Source: an uncultured Fidelibacterota bacterium
GTDB lineage: Bacteria; Fidelibacterota; Marinisomatia; Marinisomatales; UBA8229
Reading direction: 5' to 3'
DNA: 7,040 nucleotides
Assembly (NCBI GenBank): GCA_913054425.1
Contig: CAJXJG010000092.1
Coordinates: forward strand, 1-7,040
The translations under genes were made by a program, and so were the position numbers. Of the stretch, positions 1-5,795 are shown piece after piece; the stretch's first letter is position 1; each line of letters begins with the position of its first letter. The notes beneath the pieces were generated by a model, which was not told the origin of the DNA, made no database searches, and worked only from the letters and a program-made list of their open reading frames with translations.

Positions 1-1
1 G

Positions 2-76
2 ATTTACAAATTGTGGATTTTCAAAGATATTCCCGGTTCCTGGCTCAGGCAGACACTCTGCCCAAACTGTCCCTCA
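2..76 (-). pseudogene. In-frame continuation of the beta-helix gene beyond the TGA, to the window edge
   Basis: Directly after the TGA at 74-76, with no frame change, the minus strand encodes 24 more open codons. They include the motif EPGTGNIFENPQFVN, which matches the 'GxGNIxxxPxFVN/D' segment that follows a coil in right-handed beta-helix proteins. The coding signal therefore runs through the stop. A single base change would restore it: TGG (Trp), GGA (Gly) or CGA (Arg) would all fit. Whether the rest of the gene is intact lies outside the window. The alternatives are a nonsense mutation, a consensus error, or natural truncation. Confidence 0.65.
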
Positions 77-634
77 CCCAAGACAATTAAGCATATAATT
101 ATATTCATTGTTCCATGCGTTACAATAAGAAAGATTGATGTCAGTTTCCTGTCCAATAACTGCTAATCCGTAGGAATTATCAATAAAATTACAATTCCTT
201 ATTGTAACCTGTATTTCATCGCTGACCTGGATTCCCCAATGAACATTAATTAAGTTACAATTAGTAATTGAATTAGTTGAATAACCGGACAGATTGATCC
301 CATAGGATCCGCCATTCATAATGGAGCAATGATCAATATCCAGAGAACCAGTGATGTTGTTGTTGGCGTCACCTGCAATCCAGATCCCCGTTCCTTCGTT
401 CAAATCTATAACAGCCCCGTTCCCCTCTATATAAATTGATTCCTCACCAGATCCAATTCCACCTGTATAAACAATATCCGGATCTAAAACGATATATTTA
501 TCATAGCCATTAGCAGGTCCGGCTTGTTCATAAACTTCATATAAACTGATTGAGAACCCAAAACTCATGAAAAATGCCATGAAAATTGAGGATAATTGTA
601 TTGAGATTTTCACCTGATTATTATTTAAATACAT
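74..634 (-). CDS. Right-handed parallel beta-helix secreted protein, interrupted by an in-frame TGA
   Basis: The 186-residue product looks like the N-terminal part of a NosD/pectate-lyase-like beta-helix protein of the kind common on FCB cell surfaces. A hydrophobic segment at about residues 11-30 is a plausible signal peptide. It is followed by an AGPANGYDKYIVLDP segment and a YTGG-containing strand, which I recognise as the usual N-cap of such proteins, and then by helix coils of 22-23 residues. Each coil carries a cysteine in the same register (Cys103, 126, 148, 171) in 'DHCSI', 'TNCNL', 'RNCNF' and 'SYCNA' motifs, forming a cysteine ladder. The frame stops at TGA (74-76) straight after the fourth coil, yet the next 24 codons still read as beta-helix sequence, so this is probably a broken gene or a sequencing error. 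The start is uncertain: ATG at 634 has no Shine-Dalgarno. GTG at 613 would give a more conventional signal peptide (Val-Lys-Ile-Ser...) and leave a short leader after the putative promoter. The function is unknown; related proteins are adhesive or bind polysaccharide. Confidence 0.75.
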   Translation of the reverse strand: MYLNNNQVKISIQLSSIFMAFFMSFGFSISLYEVYEQAGPANGYDKYIVLDPDIVYTGGIGSGEESIYIEGNGAVIDLNEGTGIWIAGDANNNITGSLDIDHCSIMNGGSYGINLSGYSTNSITNCNLINVHWGIQVSDEIQVTIRNCNFIDNSYGLAVIGQETDINLSYCNAWNNEYNYMLNCLG

Positions 635-638
635 AAGT

Positions 639-669
639 CAAAGTTATTTCATTCATATAGTTTTACAAA
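639..669 (-). promoter_or_regulatory. Putative Bacteroidota-type promoter (TTTG-N19-TAnnTTTG) for the beta-helix gene
   Basis: Within the 121-bp gap 635-755, the minus strand has TTTG (669-666), exactly 19 bases, then TAACTTTG (646-639). This matches the -33/-7 consensus known for the primary sigma factor of Bacteroidota. The -7 element lies only four bases before the ATG at 634, so transcription would start at or just inside the annotated start. That implies a leaderless mRNA or a downstream start such as GTG 613. No clear terminator hairpin after the deiminase stop was seen in the rest of the gap, and there is no remnant of a sorting domain. The match is by eye only. Confidence 0.5.
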
Positions 670-755
670 GAATTGTTTTTATTAGAATTTTCGCGTAACT
701 AGACATTCCTACTGACATAACATTTTCAATTAATTTTACCATCTTTGAATATTAT

Positions 756-2636
756 TTATTCGGAAATTATGATAATACCAGCGCTGGAAGTTCGAATCCA
801 ATACCCTTTTCCGGGTTCCAGTGTTTGAGCATAAGCATAACCGGAAGCTCCCTGAAACTCAAATAATGTATTTGGAATAATAATATCACCCGGATCCTGA
901 ATTTCATATGAATTTACATTAGAGCTTATTCCGGAAATAAGATTCCATCCGCTTTGAACATCAATGGAAATTTCACTTATTACTTCACCGATGACTGTAT
1001 GACTTCCCGTCTCTTCAAAATGAAGCCAATACCCGTTTCCTTCAGAAAGAGATGTTTCCTGAGTATACCCGTTTATGCTGTATGAATAACATGAATTTTC
1101 CGTTGCTGAGGGAAATAGATCTAAATAACCAGGATTATTCACAAATAGAGGCAATCCTACCAAATTCCAATTTTCAAGATGGGATATTTCCATTTCCATC
1201 TGTGTGCTCACAACTTGAAAAAGATGTGGATCAGGCGCTCCAATAAATGGATGAGTGGAAGTCTTTCCTGATTGGTCAGCTGCATAAATGTAATATCCAA
1301 CCTCACCTCCTAAAGGTAAAGATGGAATATATCCAGAATACTCATATCCTCCGTCATGTGCCATAGTGGTCGATTGATAAACACCTCCATTCACTCTGTA
1401 ATAAATCTTTGGCGAATCGCTACTCAATGCTGAACCGCTGTAGGGAATGACAGTTACGGTAATTTCAAAATCACCAACACTGGATGGGAATTCTCCGGAG
1501 AGAGGAATATGACGAATATAAAGCATATTTCTGTCTGCAACTCCCTTAGCCCTGCAATGGAGAGCATCGGTGGATTCCCAACTTCCGGTGAATCCTAAAA
1601 TTTCATATCCAGGCATCGCCTCCTGGTACGATTCTAACGCATCATCATCCCAGGATGATCCTGTTACAGGGACAAGAACTTTATCGTTCAAAATTATAGA
1701 ATTTGTATATGGTTGATTCTGCGGAGTATAGACACGATACACCTCATACGGTGTGCCATAAGATGATGTTTGGCTTGAAAAATAATTGGCTGTTGCTTCA
1801 ATTTCATCATACTGTACGTGGCTTGTAGGAACGGAACGAATCAAAACTTTATCAATATCTAGAAATTTTCCCCAACAGTCAATGTGGTCAATATAAGTGT
1901 TGTTCGGGTCTGGAATGACATGATAATTAGTTACTCCCGTAAAATCTTCTACCAGTTGTGCGATTTGTGAATGGCTTTGGGACGGATTTTCTTCCCAGAC
2001 TAATTGGGAAGATGCTGCAATACCCATACCATCCGTCATGTAATTACCGCCTGCTGTGATTAAATCCATTCCATAAAGCTCCACGTCTAAAAATTCTGCC
2101 ATCTCAATCGGAATGTCATTATCATTCGGCCTGGGTCTATTGTAGATGAAGTTTACAATTCCAACTTCATTGTTTCCATTTGCAACATACCAGGGACCAT
2201 AATCTCTTGTCCAAAATGATTCAGTTGGAGCATGTAAAAAAATGCAATTATCCAAGTTTACCCCATTTGAACTATAATAATTTGTGACTGTGTTTTCCTG
2301 ACTTTGACCATTGACAACGGTTGTTACCATTATGTCTTCTGACATTTCTGCGATAACTGCATAAGAAACTCCAAAAGGATAACGGATTAATACACCTTCC
2401 ATCGGTTCAAATTCAGCAATATTTCGAACAGGACCTATCGGCGGGTCAGTCGGATAAAAGTCCCGGCCAATTTCATCTTTTTGCTTTTCTTCTTCCGGGG
2501 TCAGCCAATGAGGGTGAGAATCAGGATGGTTTTTATACCATTCGTCAGTTTTCTTTCGTAAATCACTATCCATGCTGCCGGCAATAATAAAACTGACCAT
2601 AATTAAGCCTACCAGGAACGTAAGAAATATTTTCAT
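756..2636 (-). CDS. Secreted Porphyromonas-type peptidylarginine deiminase (PPAD/agmatine deiminase superfamily)
   Basis: Predicted to hydrolyse the guanidino group of peptidyl-arginine to citrulline plus ammonia outside the cytoplasm. The 626-residue protein has a signal peptide (about 1-21, no lipobox Cys), then FEPMEGVLIRYP and the catalytic domain (about 69-380). Residues aligning with PPAD are Trp142/Asp145 (FWTRDYGP), Arg167/Arg169 (YNRPRP), Asp202 (GGNYMTDG), Tyr248, His251/Asp253 (YIDHID), Asn312 and Cys361 (ALHCRAKG). The first nine sit at a constant +15 offset from PPAD Trp127, Asp130, Arg152, Arg154, Asp187, Tyr233, His236, Asp238 and Asn297. The Cys offset is +10, implying a small deletion before it. 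The Arg pair binds the substrate C-terminal carboxylate in PPAD. An Ig-like domain (about 385-477) and a duplicated WNL/GYW module (488-625) follow. Unlike its two upstream neighbours it has no T9SS sorting domain. ATG 2636 was chosen because it opens the signal peptide; an in-frame TTG at 2681 would add 15 residues and lacks a ribosome site. It starts 56 bp after the C25 gene. Confidence 0.9.
   Translation of the reverse strand: MKIFLTFLVGLIMVSFIIAGSMDSDLRKKTDEWYKNHPDSHPHWLTPEEEKQKDEIGRDFYPTDPPIGPVRNIAEFEPMEGVLIRYPFGVSYAVIAEMSEDIMVTTVVNGQSQENTVTNYYSSNGVNLDNCIFLHAPTESFWTRDYGPWYVANGNNEVGIVNFIYNRPRPNDNDIPIEMAEFLDVELYGMDLITAGGNYMTDGMGIAASSQLVWEENPSQSHSQIAQLVEDFTGVTNYHVIPDPNNTYIDHIDCWGKFLDIDKVLIRSVPTSHVQYDEIEATANYFSSQTSSYGTPYEVYRVYTPQNQPYTNSIILNDKVLVPVTGSSWDDDALESYQEAMPGYEILGFTGSWESTDALHCRAKGVADRNMLYIRHIPLSGEFPSSVGDFEITVTVIPYSGSALSSDSPKIYYRVNGGVYQSTTMAHDGGYEYSGYIPSLPLGGEVGYYIYAADQSGKTSTHPFIGAPDPHLFQVVSTQMEMEISHLENWNLVGLPLFVNNPGYLDLFPSATENSCYSYSINGYTQETSLSEGNGYWLHFEETGSHTVIGEVISEISIDVQSGWNLISGISSNVNSYEIQDPGDIIIPNTLFEFQGASGYAYAQTLEPGKGYWIRTSSAGIIIISE
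762..1175 (-). repeat. WNL/GYW duplicated module, copy in the deiminase
   Basis: This is a roughly 138-residue C-terminal module. Its first half runs from ENWNLVGLPL through DLFPSA to EGNGYWLHF; its second half runs from GWNLISGIS through IIPNTLFEF to LEPGKGYWIR. The two halves resemble each other (WNL start, GxGYW end), so the module is itself a tandem duplication. It is paralogous to the modules at 3347-3763 and 6450-6866. The protein ends right where the module ends. Confidence 0.8.
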
Positions 2637-2692
2637 GATTTTCTTTAGTTTTCCTGTGAATATAGTAGTTTTACCCGCCAAAGATTAACTAG

Positions 2693-5600
2693 TTATTTCA
2701 TATAAACCAATTTCTTATAGGTATGAAAATTTTCAGCAGAAATGGAATAGAGATACACACCGCTTGCCACCGATTCACCCAAATCATTTGTACCGTTCCA
2801 CATCACACTGTGAAATCCCTCCTGCATAACATCAGAAACAAGATCACTTACTTTTTGACCTAAAATATTATAAACACTAATGGTCACAAATGATTCTTTT
2901 GGCAATTCGTAATTAAATGTTGTGACTGGATTGAACGGATTGGGATAGTTTTGAGATAAACTATACCGTAAAGGCAGGTTTGTTTTTTTCAAATATAATT
3001 CTCTTATATCTCCATCCAATTCAATTACACCGGAACTGTTCAGTTCAAATTGTTCACCATTCTCGGTTACAATAGTCCAAAAAACCTGATCATCAAGAAG
3101 TTTCACATCATATTCAACAGAAAGTGTAGACTTTGGATTCATTAATTCAATTGTACCGCCAGATTCCGAATACTTCCAATCTCCGGTAAACCGTGCATCA
3201 ATTCCTCCCACCGGAGGTTTTGGCGGTAAGCTATAACTTAATTTGTTACTTTGGGATACTTCCATCCCAAAATACAGAGTTTGTCCATTCAGGGTAATAG
3301 AATTGGAATGTACTAATTGGTTTTGAAACTCCGCTCTTTTGGCTAAAGATGAAGATGATATTGTGATCTCACCATTTTCAAAAGCACGAACCCAATATCC
3401 TTTCCCCGGTTCAATTGCTTGTGCTACGGAATACGATACATTAAACTCAAAAATGGTATTTGGGACAATCACATTATCAGGATCAATAATGTTATTTACA
3501 TCCACCTCAGAAGATATTCCTGATATAAGATTCCAATCTTCATAAAGCATTATGGGTAATTCCTCAATAGTTTCACCGGTGATTGTATTTGATCCTTCAG
3601 ATTCAAACCGCAGCCATGATCCCCTTCCATGTTCTAAATCAGAAGGAGGACTATAATAACCTCCATAAAAATTATATAACGTCCCTTCAATAGCATCGGG
3701 AAAAAGAACTAAATAATTTGGGTCCTCAACTGTTAACGGAAGTCCTATCAAATTCCAATCAGCAGAATGGTCTACAATTAGACTTTCTTCTACGCTTCCT
3801 ATGGTAACATTGTCTACCTGAGTAATTTTATTAAAGGCAGTGACAGTCAAGGTTAAATCCGAATTCCCGGTTGGCTGGTTCTCTACCGTAATGGAAACAT
3901 CTCCACCGGAACCAGTGTAACCGGATCCTAAAAGAACACTATTTTCTGAGAGAGAAACCAGAGCATCTTCCACTCCGGTTGATACATCATAAGATTCATT
4001 TCCGATAGTAAACATTCCGGAATGAGAGATTGTCATGGATTCAGGTGTGTCCGTTCGTACCTGCAGAGATGCATCACCAAAAATTATCCAGGTTAAAAAC
4101 ATATCAATTCCGGATGAACCATATACATCCATCATATTACAGGAACCGTTATAATATAACCCTCCAATCGTATTTTTCTGTTCAAGCGGTTGATTATTGG
4201 AATAATTATAGCCTACCAGCAAATCCATGGCATGATCCTGGGCTCTCATTGGTTCATCCCAATACTGGTTGATCGTAGAGGCATAATGTGCAATGCCACC
4301 GGTGGGAACGCCTGAAGTGTTGTTTGTTGCCCGCTGCCACGTTTCTGCAAAACAGGTCATATTTTCAAAAGCTCCGTTCACACATCCGACAGTTATGATG
4401 TGAGGAAGCATATAATCATTTGTCAAATTATTCACCTGGTTAATATTTAATGAAGCGCCATTCCCCCAGGCAGTTGCGGAACCATGACCGGTGTAATTAA
4501 TGATTCCCCTTCCGTCATTAATAGCATCAATGCCCTGTTGATCTGTTCCGGAGGGATCATAGATCTGATCAACTTCCGTATAGGTAAAATTCAATAATTT
4601 CTGGCGGATTATATCTAGATGATCATCATCATATTCATTGTCATCTCCCGGTCCCTGGTTTGATCCAATTCCGCATCCTTTAGGAAGCCACGCACCTTCA
4701 GAGATATCCCGCTCGTAATGGATGGTTCTTTCAACCTGGGTTTCAACCTGGGCAGTATTTTCCGCAGAAAATCTGCCGATAAATATTTCAGGATAGTTAT
4801 CATTTCCTTCCAGGAGAGCATAACTCGCATCTGAGCCCCCTCCTCCTCCATTGGATACCATTATCGTGGGGATCTGTGCATGATCTCCAATCAACTGAAC
4901 AAATGTTATACCTGTATTACCATCATATCTACCCTGGATAAAATTCTTAATGGCATTGGAATTGGAACCGATATCTGCCACATTAACCAACTCGCATATC
5001 ATACCTTTCTGGTTTTTCCAGTCCACATACGGTTGAATTGCATCCATAAAGGATCCATAACAAATCACCAGTATTTTCCCATGCTCATCCACGGAATCAT
5101 ATCTTGTTTCCGGAAAATTAATGAAATGATTGCTATACAGCCCTTCAAAATATTTACTGTACATATTGCTATTTCTGTGTTTTACATTGGATTGGCTGAT
5201 TCCGGTAGTTGTTACTTCCAATTTCAAATGAGTATATACTCTTAACAATTGAGTTTTTGGGTTATAAGAAAACGGGTAAGCAGTGACAGTGACACCGCGA
5301 AAATCCCGCATAATATAAGGCGATCCCAGTTCTGCCATTATACCCGGATAATGATCATCAAGTTGGTAAACTTTTGAGAAAGAATAAGGAACATCTTCCC
5401 AATTCTGCGTCCGAACTACAGTACCTTTCGATGGAGCAACAGGCATCGCTATTTCCACGAATTGCTTCTCCACAACCTTTACCTTAATCTGTGCATTATC
5501 AGGGATGACAATACTCCGGGTGATTTTTGGAAGTGACGGATTTCCTTTTTCAAGGATGTTGGCCTCATGTTCAAGCACCAAACGGTAATATTTTTCACCA

Positions 5601-5770
5601 TTGATGACAATCGGCAGCCGGTCAAAACTACCTAGATTATACTCAATCACAGTTTTTTGTTCATCGGAAGAAATAACCTCCACCCGAAACGGTTCATCGC
5701 TTACGGTTACATTTTCCGCAAAAGCAAAAGATAAAAGCACGATGCTAATGAATATTATTTTTCTTTTCAT
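2693..5770 (-). CDS. Gingipain-type C25 cysteine endopeptidase with T9SS sorting domain, predicted Arg-specific
   Basis: A secreted endopeptidase of 1025 residues closely resembling Porphyromonas Arg-gingipain. Order: signal peptide 1-18 (cleavage at AFA/EN); C25 propeptide to about 223; catalytic domain about 224-575; Ig-like domain about 578-660; duplicated WNL/GYW module 670-808; LYFG...LSYSLPPKPP tail about 822-930; T9SS type A sorting domain 936-1025. The catalytic dyad is His429 (NYTGHGS) and Cys463 (VGCVNGAF). By recalled RgpB alignment, S1-pocket Asp163, Trp284 and Met288 correspond to Asp381, Trp504 (STINQYW) and Met508, which favours cleavage after arginine. Arg223-Tyr224 aligns with the Arg-Tyr bond where RgpB is matured. 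The third triad residue, Glu152 in RgpB, appears as Gln372. The ATG is supported by TGGAG five bases upstream. It lies 25 bp after the preceding gene and 56 bp before the deiminase gene, so co-transcription is likely. Family assignment is very sure; specificity is inference. Confidence 0.93.
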   Translation of the reverse strand: MKRKIIFISIVLLSFAFAENVTVSDEPFRVEVISSDEQKTVIEYNLGSFDRLPIVINGEKYYRLVLEHEANILEKGNPSLPKITRSIVIPDNAQIKVKVVEKQFVEIAMPVAPSKGTVVRTQNWEDVPYSFSKVYQLDDHYPGIMAELGSPYIMRDFRGVTVTAYPFSYNPKTQLLRVYTHLKLEVTTTGISQSNVKHRNSNMYSKYFEGLYSNHFINFPETRYDSVDEHGKILVICYGSFMDAIQPYVDWKNQKGMICELVNVADIGSNSNAIKNFIQGRYDGNTGITFVQLIGDHAQIPTIMVSNGGGGGSDASYALLEGNDNYPEIFIGRFSAENTAQVETQVERTIHYERDISEGAWLPKGCGIGSNQGPGDDNEYDDDHLDIIRQKLLNFTYTEVDQIYDPSGTDQQGIDAINDGRGIINYTGHGSATAWGNGASLNINQVNNLTNDYMLPHIITVGCVNGAFENMTCFAETWQRATNNTSGVPTGGIAHYASTINQYWDEPMRAQDHAMDLLVGYNYSNNQPLEQKNTIGGLYYNGSCNMMDVYGSSGIDMFLTWIIFGDASLQVRTDTPESMTISHSGMFTIGNESYDVSTGVEDALVSLSENSVLLGSGYTGSGGDVSITVENQPTGNSDLTLTVTAFNKITQVDNVTIGSVEESLIVDHSADWNLIGLPLTVEDPNYLVLFPDAIEGTLYNFYGGYYSPPSDLEHGRGSWLRFESEGSNTITGETIEELPIMLYEDWNLISGISSEVDVNNIIDPDNVIVPNTIFEFNVSYSVAQAIEPGKGYWVRAFENGEITISSSSLAKRAEFQNQLVHSNSITLNGQTLYFGMEVSQSNKLSYSLPPKPPVGGIDARFTGDWKYSESGGTIELMNPKSTLSVEYDVKLLDDQVFWTIVTENGEQFELNSSGVIELDGDIRELYLKKTNLPLRYSLSQNYPNPFNPVTTFNYELPKESFVTISVYNILGQKVSDLVSDVMQEGFHSVMWNGTNDLGESVASGVYLYSISAENFHTYKKLVYMK
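2696..3304 (-). repeat. Shared tail plus T9SS type A sorting domain, C25 copy
   Basis: The last ~200 residues of the peptidase form a tail (LYFG, then LSYSLPPKPP, then D-ARFTGDW) followed by the sorting domain YSLSQNYPNPFNPVTT ... VYNILGQKV ... VASGVYLYS ... KKLVYMK. A paralogous copy with the same order lies at 5799-6401. In the T9SS family such domains direct export across the outer membrane and are then cleaved; those ending in a Lys-rich strand are typical of type A. Confidence 0.85.
3347..3763 (-). repeat. WNL/GYW duplicated module, copy in the C25 peptidase
   Basis: Residues 670-808 of the peptidase. First half: ADWNLIGLPL, VLFPDAIEGTLYNF, HGRGSWLRF (here Ser replaces Tyr of GYW). Second half: DWNLISGISS, DPDNVIVPNTIFEF, EPGKGYWVR. 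It sits between the Ig-like domain and the shared tail. It is clearly related at the protein level to the copies in both neighbouring genes, but synonymous positions differ, so the duplications are not recent. Confidence 0.8.
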
Positions 5771-5775
5771 AATTA

Positions 5776-5780
5776 CTCCA
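5776..5780 (-). promoter_or_regulatory. Shine-Dalgarno site of the C25 peptidase gene
   Basis: TGGAG on the minus strand ends five bases before ATG 5770. It fixes the start of the peptidase gene and shows that the organism uses canonical ribosome sites on some genes. It lies inside the 25-bp gap after the upstream gene, which leaves little room for a separate promoter. Confidence 0.7.
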
Positions 5781-5795
5781 GTATAATTTAATTAA

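Noticed and set aside
74..76. TGA read as a sense codon (Gly/Trp recoding) or selenocysteine
   Set aside because: About 2,070 codons in the other three genes contain no in-frame TGA, and their Trp and Gly positions use normal codons. No selenocysteine-insertion type hairpin was evident downstream and the context is a structural beta-helix, so a nonsense change or error is simpler.
635..755. Rho-independent terminator or degraded sorting domain after the deiminase
   Set aside because: No stable GC stem followed by a T-run was found. Only short AT-rich direct repeats (AATTCT twice) are present, and no frame resembles a PNPFNP-type tail.
2634..2681. TTG at 2681 as the deiminase start
   Set aside because: It has no ribosome site, sits two codons after an in-frame TAA, and would put 15 residues ahead of an otherwise standard signal peptide that begins at ATG 2636.
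4615..4851. Second minus-strand frame of 78 codons inside the peptidase gene
   Set aside because: It overlaps the catalytic domain of the C25 peptidase in another frame; its composition shows no independent coding signal.
4880..5245. Plus-strand open frame of 121 codons, and other plus-strand frames at 1052, 3339, 4030, 5601 and 6686
   Set aside because: All lie antisense to the well-supported peptidase, deiminase or cargo genes. Their translations show no recognisable motif.
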